NCBI RefSeq assembly: GCF_011398925.1
Contig: NZ_AP022842.1
Location: 1,166,001 to 1,230,000, forward strand
DNA: 64,000 bases
Reading direction: 5' to 3'
DNA from: Bacillus sp. KH172YL63
Lineage (GTDB): Bacteria > Bacillota > Bacilli > Bacillales > Bacillaceae_B
Position numbers and translations under genes: made by a program. Positions 26,986 through 36,421 of this stretch are shown here, piece after piece. Within the stretch, counting starts at the first letter, position 1. Each line of letters opens with the position of its first letter. The notes under the pieces are model-generated. The model was given only the letters and a program-made list of their open reading frames with translations, was not told the origin of the DNA and made no database searches.

Positions 26986-28487
26986 AGACGGCAGTGATCG
27001 GATCGGGTATCGGCGGGTTAATATCCGCCTTGCTGGTGGCGAAAGATGGTCATGATGTCACGGTATATGAGAAGGAGTCTTCCATCGGGGGACGGCTCGC
27101 CTTTATCCAGGAGGGTGAGTACAAAATAGACAAAGGTCCAACGATTGTCCTTCTTCCTGACATGCTTCTTTCCATCCTGAAGGAGTCGGGAGTCAACACA
27201 GATGAAATCGATTTCGTCAGATGTGACCCGCTCTATGATGTTCATTTTGCAGATGGTCAGGTTTACCGGAAATTCGCAGACCTGGATAAACAGTATGAGG
27301 AAATCAAGCGGGAATTTCCAGGGGATGAAAATGGCTTCCTCTCCTTCATGAAAGACATGGAAGAGCGGTTCACTATTGGAAAACCGCAATTCCTGGAGAG
27401 TTCTTTTTCTAAACCGGGTGATTATCTGAACACGGGCACCATCGGTTCACTGCTTAAATTGAAAGCGTATCGGAATGTTATGGGAAACTTGAATCACTAT
27501 TTTAACCATGAAAAGCTAAGAACTGCATACGGTCTGCAAACCCTCTATATCGGTGGGGACCCGTACACAACCCCGGCCATATACAGCTTGGTGTCTTTCA
27601 GTGAACATCAACATGGGATCTACTACATAAAAGGAGGATACGCGAGCCTGCTCGATCACGTAAAATCGGCCTGTGACCGGGTCGGGATCACCATCAAGAC
27701 TTCCACACCCGTCAATGAAATCGAAACAGATGGAGACACAGCCACGGGTCTTGTGATGGGGGGCGGAAGAAGGGAAGCGGTTGATGCGGTCATCGTCAAT
27801 GGAGACTTTCCCCTTGCTTCCCGGTTATTGAAGAAGGAAACCCCGAAGCGATATAAACCCTCTTCCGGATGCGTCCTGTTGTATATGGGGGTAGACGGAC
27901 GGTTCGATGAGATGGAAATGCATCAATTCTTTTTGAGTGAAGACTTTTCAAGGAATATGGAGGCCATCTTTAAGCACGGGGAAATTCCCGGGGATCCATC
28001 ATTCTATGTTTTTAACCCTTCGAAAGTGGATGGGACGCTTGCTCCTGAAGGGAAGAGTGTACTGTATGTCCTCATTCCGGTCCCGGCGACAGATAAAGTG
28101 GACTGGGAATCGGCTTCAGAATACCTTTCCAGACAAGTATTGGATACAATGGAAAAAAGGGGATTTCGTTCTCTCGCAGAAAGGATTGAATGGATGAAGG
28201 TCCGGACGCCGCTTACAGCCATGCAAGATGGATTATATGCAGGTGGAAGCTTCGGTATCGCCCCGAGCCTTGGACAATCGGGACCCTTCAGGCCCCAGGT
28301 CCAGCCTTTTAAAGAAAGGAATATCTTTGCGGTGGGGGCATCGATCCATCCTGGTGGGGGTGTGCCGATAGTCATGCAAGGGGCAAAGCTTGTCAGGGAA
28401 GCTTTTAGATCATATTGCAATACCCAATCAGAGAGGAAGGATGTGTCTTTACATGAACATGATTTCGGAAGCGTACAATCACTGTGA
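26982..28487 (+). CDS. Carotenoid desaturase/oxidase-like enzyme (CrtI/CrtN family), second copy
   Basis: A 501-residue paralogue of the preceding enzyme. VIGSGIGGLISALLVAKDG and VYEKESSIGGRLA bind FAD, and VGASIHPGGGVPIVMQGAK is the matching C-terminal motif. It is coupled to the first gene by ATGA and overlaps the following synthase gene by 35 bases. Paired CrtN-type genes in Bacillaceae often divide desaturation and terminal oxidation between them. Confidence 0.88.
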   Translation: MKTAVIGSGIGGLISALLVAKDGHDVTVYEKESSIGGRLAFIQEGEYKIDKGPTIVLLPDMLLSILKESGVNTDEIDFVRCDPLYDVHFADGQVYRKFADLDKQYEEIKREFPGDENGFLSFMKDMEERFTIGKPQFLESSFSKPGDYLNTGTIGSLLKLKAYRNVMGNLNHYFNHEKLRTAYGLQTLYIGGDPYTTPAIYSLVSFSEHQHGIYYIKGGYASLLDHVKSACDRVGITIKTSTPVNEIETDGDTATGLVMGGGRREAVDAVIVNGDFPLASRLLKKETPKRYKPSSGCVLLYMGVDGRFDEMEMHQFFLSEDFSRNMEAIFKHGEIPGDPSFYVFNPSKVDGTLAPEGKSVLYVLIPVPATDKVDWESASEYLSRQVLDTMEKRGFRSLAERIEWMKVRTPLTAMQDGLYAGGSFGIAPSLGQSGPFRPQVQPFKERNIFAVGASIHPGGGVPIVMQGAKLVREAFRSYCNTQSERKDVSLHEHDFGSVQSL

Positions 28488-29286
28488 TCAAATCATTCGA
28501 CAACATTCAAAAACCTTCTATAAGGCATTTTCCCTTTTGCCTAAGAAACAAAGAAGAGCTGTCTGGGCTGTCTACGCATTTTGCCGAAGAGTGGATGATA
28601 TTGTGGATGAAGGCATGAACCCGGTCGATGAACTGAGCCGGTTCGAAAAAGAGTTTGAATGCTTTCTGACTGGATTGTATCCTGACGAGCCGATGTGGAT
28701 TGCACTTGATGATGTGTTTCGCCATTACACAATGGACGTTGAAGCATTTCGGGACATGATAAAAGGGCAGAGAATGGACCTTTCCGGGAGAACTTATGTC
28801 AAGATAGAAGACATACTCGACTATTCGTATCATGTTGCGAGTACAGTAGGTTTGATGTTGCTGCCCATCCTTGCACCCGGGAAGGAGTCAGCCCTCCGTG
28901 AAGATGGGATCTATCTTGGGTACGCCATGCAGATTACGAATATATTAAGGGATGTAGGGGAGGACCTGGAAAGGGGCAGATTATATATCCCTCAGGACTT
29001 GCTGGTAAAATATGAATATACCGTCGCAGACTTAAAACAGCATCGTAATAACGAAGCCTTTCAATCATTATGGGAGGAAATGGCCCAAATCGCGGAAGAT
29101 TTCTATGAGAAAGCATTCCGTTCGATGCACCTCTATCCCATGCATTCGAGAACGCCTGTAAAAGGAGCGGCTTTATTATACCGGGCCATCCTCGGTGAAG
29201 TGAGGAATCAAGACTACAATGTATTCTCCAAAAAACACAATGTCTCACGGTCAGTCAAAGAGAAAATCCTGTCGGCCATATCATAA
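28453..29286 (+). CDS. Squalene/phytoene synthase family protein (CrtM-like; yisP locus)
   Basis: A 277-residue head-to-head prenyl synthase joining two farnesyl (C30) or geranylgeranyl diphosphates. The first Asp-rich motif is RRVDDIVDE (Asp48, Asp49, Asp52) and the second is RDVGEDLERGRLYIP. Both are intact, which argues for real condensing activity. The place between asnO and the yisQ-like gene is that of yisP in B. subtilis, where the product acts as a phosphatase and no desaturases accompany it. The start is uncertain: the ATG at 28453 lies 12 bases after GAGGAAGG, while 28441 abuts it. It overlaps the upstream desaturase gene. Confidence 0.88.
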   Translation: MNMISEAYNHCDQIIRQHSKTFYKAFSLLPKKQRRAVWAVYAFCRRVDDIVDEGMNPVDELSRFEKEFECFLTGLYPDEPMWIALDDVFRHYTMDVEAFRDMIKGQRMDLSGRTYVKIEDILDYSYHVASTVGLMLLPILAPGKESALREDGIYLGYAMQITNILRDVGEDLERGRLYIPQDLLVKYEYTVADLKQHRNNEAFQSLWEEMAQIAEDFYEKAFRSMHLYPMHSRTPVKGAALLYRAILGEVRNQDYNVFSKKHNVSRSVKEKILSAIS

Positions 29287-29288
29287 AT

Positions 29289-29338
29289 AAGCTCATATGG
29301 AAGCACGCTTTGATGCTTTCCATATGAGCTTATGTTTT
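29289..29338. terminator. Terminator after the carotenoid operon (possibly bidirectional with amtB)
   Basis: AAGCTCATATGGAA-GCA and TGC-TTTCCATATGAGCTT form a long stem, followed on the plus strand by TATGTTTT. It sits between convergent genes. Confidence 0.8.
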
Positions 29339-29362
29339 GAGGTTTTTAAAAAAGCTCACTGT

Positions 29363-30751
29363 TTATATGGTATTACGCTGATTCACCGGTTCACTCATTT
29401 TTCCCGTTCCGATTGAATTCAATCGCTGCACCAAATCTGTACCGAATGGAGAAGAGGATGAAACATTTGATTCTAACACAGTGTCTTTTAACTCATATGC
29501 ATTTGAACCATGCTCTGTAAAATCAAGTCCGGAGAGTTCTTCTTCACGTGAAACACGGATGCTTGAAACCCGGGTCACGATATACAGGAATCCGCCTACG
29601 GTGACCGAAGTCCAAGCGATGACAGCCAGGACACCGATCGTCTGGGTCATAAGTAAAGAAGCACCGCCTCCGTAGAATAATCCGTTTGAAACATCGAACA
29701 GGCCGACAGCAATCGTACCCCAGACTCCGCAAATGCCATGAACGGCAATGGCGCCTACCGGGTCGTCGACTTTAAGCTTGGAATCGATGAAAGTAACAGC
29801 TTCGACAAGGATCACTCCGGCGGTAAGACCGATGATAAGAGAGCCGGTAAGAGATACGTTGGCACAACCGGCCGTGATGCCCACCAGTCCGCCGAGAGCA
29901 CCATTCAGTGTAAGAGAAGGATCGATCCGCTTGAATCGGAAGAGTGTGTAGAAAGCTGATGATAGTATGGCAGCTGATGCTGAGAATAAAGTTGTTGTTA
30001 TGACGTGGGGAACAAGGGTCGGGTCTGCGGCAAGGCTGCTTCCGCCATTGAATCCGAACCATCCGAACCAAAGGATGAAAACACCAAGGGCGCCAATCGG
30101 GATGTTATGACCCGGGATGACATTTGTGTTCCCTTTCGAGTACTTTCCGATACGGGCACCGAGGAAGATTACAGTCATGAATGCACCGGCTGCACCTGTT
30201 AAATGGACGACGGTGGAGCCTGCGAAATCAACGAATCCAAGTTCTGACAGCCAACCGCCTCCCCATACCCAGTGTCCGACAATGGGATAAATGATTCCTG
30301 TCATGGCGACCGTCAACAAGATATAGCTACCCAATTTCATCCGTTCAGCAACGGCCCCTGAAATGATGGTGGCGCATGTTGCAGCGAAGACTGACTGAAA
30401 GAGGAAGAAACCGATATCTTCACGGCCGGAAAGGAAGAAACCGTCTAAGCCGATAAGTCCCCCTGATGAGCTCCCGAACATGAATGCAAAGCCGATGAGG
30501 AAATACAGGACGGAAGCGATTGCCACGGTCAAGAAGTTCTTCATCAGAATATTCAGTGAATTTTTCGCTCGGGTAAATCCTGTTTCAACCATTGCGAACC
30601 CAGCGTGCATAAAGAATACGAGGACAGCAGCGATCATGACCCATAAAGAGTCGATGGAAGCCTGAACCGATTCAGCGGTTGGAGCAGCGGCGAAAGCGGT
30701 GGTACCCGAGAACAATGACAAAGCCAACAAAGCAGAAATTTTTTTAATCAA
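29363..30751 (-). CDS. amtB: Ammonium transporter AmtB (NrgA)
   Basis: A 462-residue membrane channel for ammonium. A cleavable signal peptide (MIKKISALLALSLFSGTTAFA) precedes eleven hydrophobic segments. Family motifs include FMHAGFAMVETGFTR, VFAATCATIISGAVAER, GWFGFNGGSS and HGICGVWGTIAVGLF with the pore histidines. The start is TTG at 30751 with TTGGAGGG 7 bases upstream; the upstream ATG at 30787 would disrupt the signal peptide. It lies 53 bases after glnK and is probably cotranscribed from the TnrA-type promoter. Confidence 0.95.
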   Translation of the reverse strand: MIKKISALLALSLFSGTTAFAAAPTAESVQASIDSLWVMIAAVLVFFMHAGFAMVETGFTRAKNSLNILMKNFLTVAIASVLYFLIGFAFMFGSSSGGLIGLDGFFLSGREDIGFFLFQSVFAATCATIISGAVAERMKLGSYILLTVAMTGIIYPIVGHWVWGGGWLSELGFVDFAGSTVVHLTGAAGAFMTVIFLGARIGKYSKGNTNVIPGHNIPIGALGVFILWFGWFGFNGGSSLAADPTLVPHVITTTLFSASAAILSSAFYTLFRFKRIDPSLTLNGALGGLVGITAGCANVSLTGSLIIGLTAGVILVEAVTFIDSKLKVDDPVGAIAVHGICGVWGTIAVGLFDVSNGLFYGGGASLLMTQTIGVLAVIAWTSVTVGGFLYIVTRVSSIRVSREEELSGLDFTEHGSNAYELKDTVLESNVSSSSPFGTDLVQRLNSIGTGKMSEPVNQRNTI

Positions 30752-30804
30752 GTAAATCCCTCCAATAATTTGATTGATCAAGATCATGTAATGATGAATG
30801 CTGC

Positions 30805-31146
30805 TTATAGAACTGCTTCTTTTCCCCGTTCACCTGTCCGGATCCTGATGACTTCCTCAACAGGATAGATGAAAATCTTGCCGTCCCCGACGGTCTCGGT
30901 GCTGCAGTGCTCGACGATAAGATCAATGATATCCTCCACCTGACTGTCGTCTACTATCATTTCAACCTTCACACGGGGGACGAGCTGAAGTTCAAATTTG
31001 TTCCCTCTGAATATACCTTGCTTTCCTTTTTGTTTTCCGCACCCGGCTGCCTCTGATACGGTCAGCCCGCTGAATCCCCGCATACATAATGCTTCCCGTA
31101 AAGATAGAAATGCTTCTGCGCGGATGATGGCCTCCACTTTTTTCAT
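30805..31146 (-). CDS. glnK: Nitrogen regulatory PII protein GlnK (NrgB)
   Basis: A 113-residue PII signal protein binding ATP/ADP and 2-oxoglutarate and gating AmtB. GDGKIFIYPVEEVIRIRTGERG is the PII C-terminal signature (split here as GDGKIFIYPVEEV and IRIRTGERG). The T-loop position 51, a uridylylated Tyr in enteric bacteria, is Phe (NKFELQLVP), so control by GlnD-type modification is not expected. It is upstream of amtB, whereas in B. subtilis nrgA precedes nrgB. AGGAGG is 7 bases before the ATG. Confidence 0.95.
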   Translation of the reverse strand: MKKVEAIIRAEAFLSLREALCMRGFSGLTVSEAAGCGKQKGKQGIFRGNKFELQLVPRVKVEMIVDDSQVEDIIDLIVEHCSTETVGDGKIFIYPVEEVIRIRTGERGKEAVL

Positions 31147-31224
31147 TATGATTCCTCCTTATTTTCATTTATTATTCCTTTTCTTCGATGTTAGGTTTTG
31201 TGACATGAGTGAGTTATAGTATTT

Positions 31225-31253
31225 ATCATATTCAGAAAATAACAAAAGTTCAA
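31225..31253 (-). promoter_or_regulatory. Sigma-A promoter of glnK-amtB
   Basis: On the minus strand TTGAAC is followed after 17 bases by TATGAT, giving a start near 31218 and a leader of about 70 bases. Confidence 0.65.
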
Positions 31254-31266
31254 GTGTTAATTTACT

Positions 31267-31282
31267 ATGTAAGCGTTTTAAT
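31267..31282. promoter_or_regulatory. cre-like site (CcpA) upstream of glnK
   Basis: ATGTAAGCGTTTTAAT matches the cre consensus WTGNAARCGNWWWCAW at all but one position (A for C). It lies about 56 bases before the inferred start, between the TnrA box and the -35. Confidence 0.45.
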
Positions 31283-31298
31283 GTAAAAAAATATAACA
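31282..31298. promoter_or_regulatory. TnrA/GlnR box upstream of glnK
   Basis: TGTAA-N7-TAACA matches the TGTNAN7TNACA consensus exactly. Its centre is about 72 bases upstream of the inferred start, further than the usual -49; a TGTTA half-site at 31255 lies closer. The 327-base gap between glnK and the MATE gene contains this control region and the MATE terminator, no gene. Confidence 0.7.
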
Positions 31299-31421
31299 TG
31301 AAGTGATTGTTTGCGCTTTCAAGACGAAGTTTTGGATGGAAAAGAGGGGATGATTGATCTTCCGTGTGGGTAAACCGAGCAGGACAGGATCAACACGTTC
31401 CGTCGTAGAACAGTGAGCAGT

Positions 31422-31460
31422 AAAAAACCGAACGACATGTTTTACAATGATCGTCCGGTT
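31422..31460 (-). terminator. Terminator after the MATE gene
   Basis: On the minus strand AACCGGACGA and TCGTTCGGTT pair and lead into six T residues, just beyond the MATE stop codon. Confidence 0.8.
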
Positions 31461-31473
31461 ATGATGCGGATGT

Positions 31474-32844
31474 TTATGAAGAGAGGTCCGTCCCCTGGTT
31501 TTGCTCAGTCTCGCTGAAACGTCGATGAATCCAGATTTTTGATTTCCAGCGCCGGAGCATGATGAGGCCCCTCAGCCATTCGTCTGCTATGAAGGAAATC
31601 CAGATGCCTATCAGGCCGAGTCCGAACCAGATGCCAAGAATATAGGATAAGCTGACGCTTACGCCCCACATAGAGAGGATCCCCATATATACAGGGAATT
31701 TTACATCTCCGGTTGCCCTGAGTGCATTGATGACGACGAGATTGAAGCTTCTGCCCGGTTCAAGGATGATGGTCAGGTAAATAAGGGTTTTCCCCAGGGA
31801 AATGATGTCTTCATTGCTTGTAAAGATGCGAAGGAGCGGTTCTGCCGCCAGGGAAAAGATTCCGGCCATCATGAGGGAGATCACGATGGCGATTTTCAAG
31901 CTTTTTAAACATCTTTCATAGGCGCTGTCGAATTCCTTCGCACCGATCATATGACCGATGATGATCTGGGTACCCTGACTGATGGCGACGCTGAATAAGA
32001 ATATAAACATCATCAGATTCTGGGCATACACCTTCGTTGTCAATGCGTGGGTCCCGAGACTTGCGATGAAATAGGTAATGACCATTTGCGAACCGTTATA
32101 CGACAGATGCTCTCCAGCAGAAGGGACCCCGATCCTCAGTAAATTTCTCACATGAACAACAGGGGTGCGGAACAATTTTTTGACGGGGAGTGCCGATGGA
32201 ATCCGTTTCCTCAATACGATAATGCTGACGATGAATCCAATCAGTCTGGAAGCGATCGTTGATATCGCGACCCCTTCCACACCCAATACCGGTATTCCGA
32301 AAGGGCCGAAAATAAACAAGTAGTTACCGATTACGTTCAATACATTCATCCCGATGGTGATATACATCGCGTCCTTGGTATATCCATAGCTGCGCATGAC
32401 AGAACCGGCCGTCATGATCAAGGCTTGTATAAAGGCGAACCCTCCGACAATCATTAAATAGGATGAAGCTTCCTCGAGAAGGGCAGCGGGAAGATCCATC
32501 GACAGGAGGATCGGTTCGCTGAAGAACACCAAAGCGATGCTCAAAAGAAGACCGAAGACAAGATTCACTGCAATGGAAATGAGGGAAACTTCGCCTGCGA
32601 GATGATGTTCCTTTGCCCCGAGATGCTGGGCGACGAGAATGGCTGTCCCTGTCGCGATGAACCCGAACATGACAAGGATCAACGACAGGATTTGATTTGC
32701 CACCCCGACGGCGGCAACAGAATCATCCGAATATTGACTTAACATCAACGTATCGGCGTTCCCCATCAGCATATGAAGTAATATCTCTATGAAAATAGGC
32801 CAGGTTAAAGCGAAGAGGGTCATATTATTATTAAGTTTGCTCAT
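31474..32844 (-). CDS. MATE-family efflux transporter (YisQ-like)
   Basis: A 456-residue membrane antiporter with twelve hydrophobic segments, exporting drugs or metabolites in exchange for Na+ or H+. Typical MATE features include TWPIFIEILLHMLMGNADTLMLSQYSD at the start and GVPSAGEHLSYNGSQMVITYF in the second half (quoted in part). AAAGGAGAATAACG precedes the ATG at 32844; the upstream open frame has no site. The position after the yisP-type gene matches yisQ of B. subtilis, with amtB-glnK inserted between. Confidence 0.9.
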   Translation of the reverse strand: MSKLNNNMTLFALTWPIFIEILLHMLMGNADTLMLSQYSDDSVAAVGVANQILSLILVMFGFIATGTAILVAQHLGAKEHHLAGEVSLISIAVNLVFGLLLSIALVFFSEPILLSMDLPAALLEEASSYLMIVGGFAFIQALIMTAGSVMRSYGYTKDAMYITIGMNVLNVIGNYLFIFGPFGIPVLGVEGVAISTIASRLIGFIVSIIVLRKRIPSALPVKKLFRTPVVHVRNLLRIGVPSAGEHLSYNGSQMVITYFIASLGTHALTTKVYAQNLMMFIFLFSVAISQGTQIIIGHMIGAKEFDSAYERCLKSLKIAIVISLMMAGIFSLAAEPLLRIFTSNEDIISLGKTLIYLTIILEPGRSFNLVVINALRATGDVKFPVYMGILSMWGVSVSLSYILGIWFGLGLIGIWISFIADEWLRGLIMLRRWKSKIWIHRRFSETEQNQGTDLSS

Positions 32845-32905
32845 CGTTATTCTCCTTTGTTTGGTCAAGGATATGCACATGGCCCTTTTCAGATAGAATA
32901 GAGAA

Positions 32906-32936
32906 GGGGCTAACCGTGATGGGTTAGCCCCGTTTG

Positions 32937-32938
<2 letters not shown>
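32906..32938. terminator. Hairpin between the neopullulanase and MATE genes
   Basis: GGGGCTAACC and GGTTAGCCCC form a perfect 10-bp stem right after the minus-strand neopullulanase stop; T-rich tracts on both sides make it a likely terminator. Confidence 0.7.
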
Positions 32939-34715
<1,777 letters not shown>

Positions 34716-34728
34716 TCATTTCAATTAA

Positions 34729-34757
34729 AGCGTATGCCAAACTGATAGGCTTGTCAA
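34729..34757 (-). promoter_or_regulatory. Promoter of the neopullulanase gene
   Basis: On the minus strand a perfect TTGACA is followed after 17 bases by TACGCT. It ends 32 bases before the ATG. A weak cre-like AAGAAAGCGTTTTATT (13 of 16 positions) lies just upstream at 34774-34789. Confidence 0.6.
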
Positions 34758-34826
34758 TAAAACGAACAGAAAGAAGAAAGCGTTTTATTATGGGGCGTAT
34801 TGCAATAATTTTTTTTCAAAAAAGTA

Positions 34827-34854
34827 TTGTCAAAAGAAAGATAGTTTGTATAAT
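34827..34854 (+). promoter_or_regulatory. Sigma-A promoter of malEFG
   Basis: TTGTCA-16-TATAAT, 135 bases before malE, leaving a long leader that contains the operators described next. Confidence 0.7.
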
Positions 34855-34864
34855 TAGAAGTAGG

Positions 34865-34940
34865 TTGTGCAATCGTTTTCACAATAAATGTAAGCGGTAT
34901 CTTAGGGGTTTTTTTCACAATGTGTGCAAACGTTTGTTCA
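34865..34940. promoter_or_regulatory. cre and MalR-like operators in the malE leader
   Basis: Three LacI-family-type sites follow the promoter. TTGTGCAATCGTTTTCACAA (34865-34884) has TTGTG/CACAA ends. ATGTAAGCGGTATCTT (34888-34903) matches the cre consensus but for one base. TGCAAACGTTTGT contains the perfect palindrome CAAACGTTTG (34927-34936), expected for MalR. Downstream placement fits roadblock repression by CcpA and MalR. Confidence 0.6.
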
Positions 34941-34988
34941 GTCTGACAAATGGTTCTATAGTTTCTACCATACTTAGGAGGGGTCAAG

Positions 34989-36269
34989 ATGAAGAAAGCG
35001 TTATCGTTACTGATGGTAATCATGCTTGTATTGGGGGCACTCGCAGCATGCGGTCCGAATCGTGAGGAAGGATCGAAAAGCAGCGACAGTGGAGAGAAAA
35101 AAGCTGACGATGCAAACAAACCTGAAAAGCTGGTTGTCTGGGAAGATGAAAAGAAATCCGGATGGCTTGATGAAGTAGGTGCCAAATTCGAAGAAGAAAC
35201 CGGCATCAAAGTTGAAGTAAAAGAAGTGGAAATGGCTTCTAAAATGAGAGAACAATTACGTCTTGACGGTCCTGCAGGAACAGGTCCTGACGTTTTAACA
35301 TTACCACATGACCAAATCGGTGAACTTGCGATTGCAGGTCACATTGCGGCATTGGAAATTGACGGGGAGATCGAAAAGCGCTTTACCGAATCTTCCATGA
35401 CGGCAGAAAGCTATGACGGTAAATTATACGGTCTTCCGAAGTCTTCTGAAACACCTGTATTCGTTTATAACAAAGCATTAATGGAAGAAGCACCAAAAAC
35501 GATGGATGAAGTCCACACATTCGCGAAAGATTTCACAAAAGACGGAAACTACGGTTTCTTGGCACTGTGGGATAACTTCTACTTCGCGCATGCGCCTATC
35601 GGTGGATTTGGCGGATATGTTTTCGCTGAAAACGACGGTGCATTGGATGCGAAAGATCTTGGCTTAAACAATGACGGTGCTGTAAAAGGTACTGAATATA
35701 TCCAACAGTGGTACACAGAAGGATTATTCCCTAAAGGAATTGTAGGGGAAAATGGCGGATCTGCAATGGACGGTCTTTTCAATGAAGGAAAAGCTGCTTC
35801 AGTGATGAACGGACCATGGTCTTTCCAAGGTTATAAAGATGCCGGGATCGACATTGGTATTTCTGCTTTACCAAAGCTGCCAAATGGAGAACCTATGAAA
35901 ACGTTCATGGGTGTGAAAGGATGGCACGTGTCCGGCTACTCTAAAAATCAAGAGTGGGCTCAGAAGTTCATCGAATTCATCACGCAAGATGAGTATGCGA
36001 AACTGCGCTTCGAACAAACTCAGGAAGTTCCGACAAACCAAGGTTTGATCGACGATCCTGCGATTGCTGACAATGAAGGTGCAAAAGCGGTTGCCGAGCA
36101 ATCTCAATATGCGGTTCCAATGCCGAATATCCCTGAAATGGGAGAAGTATGGGGACCAATGGCTGACTCACTTCAAACAGTTGTGACAGGCAAGCAAAAA
36201 CCGAAGGCTGCACTTGATGCGGCAGTGAAACAAATCGAACAAAACATCGAAGCGAATCACTCCAACTAA
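34989..36269 (+). CDS. malE: Maltodextrin ABC transporter, substrate-binding lipoprotein
   Basis: A 426-residue lipoprotein: signal peptide with lipobox LAAC (Cys about residue 21), a charged linker, then a type 1 carbohydrate-binding protein fold. KLVVWEDEKKSGWLDEV opens the mature domain. It delivers maltodextrins to MalFG and corresponds to MdxE of B. subtilis. TAGGAGGGG precedes the ATG. A hairpin after the gene could make malE the more abundant segment of the transcript. Confidence 0.93.
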   Translation: MKKALSLLMVIMLVLGALAACGPNREEGSKSSDSGEKKADDANKPEKLVVWEDEKKSGWLDEVGAKFEEETGIKVEVKEVEMASKMREQLRLDGPAGTGPDVLTLPHDQIGELAIAGHIAALEIDGEIEKRFTESSMTAESYDGKLYGLPKSSETPVFVYNKALMEEAPKTMDEVHTFAKDFTKDGNYGFLALWDNFYFAHAPIGGFGGYVFAENDGALDAKDLGLNNDGAVKGTEYIQQWYTEGLFPKGIVGENGGSAMDGLFNEGKAASVMNGPWSFQGYKDAGIDIGISALPKLPNGEPMKTFMGVKGWHVSGYSKNQEWAQKFIEFITQDEYAKLRFEQTQEVPTNQGLIDDPAIADNEGAKAVAEQSQYAVPMPNIPEMGEVWGPMADSLQTVVTGKQKPKAALDAAVKQIEQNIEANHSN

Positions 36270-36277
36270 TGAATAAA

Positions 36278-36322
36278 CATAGCGGTACCTTCTCATACTC
36301 TTGAGAGGTACTGCTATCCTTT
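36278..36322 (+). terminator. Intercistronic hairpin between malE and malF
   Basis: ATAGCGGTACCT...CTCA and TGAGAGGTACTGCTAT pair, followed by a short T run. It may be a partial terminator or RNA-stabilising stem setting malE above malFG. Further weak hairpins follow before malF. Confidence 0.55.
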
Positions 36323-36421
36323 TAAAGGCCCATTCAAGGGCTTTTTAAGGAAAGTGTCACTTCTTTTCTTAAAAAGCTCTTGAAGCTTTATAAAACGTGA
36401 ACGTAGAAAGGGGAATATAGG

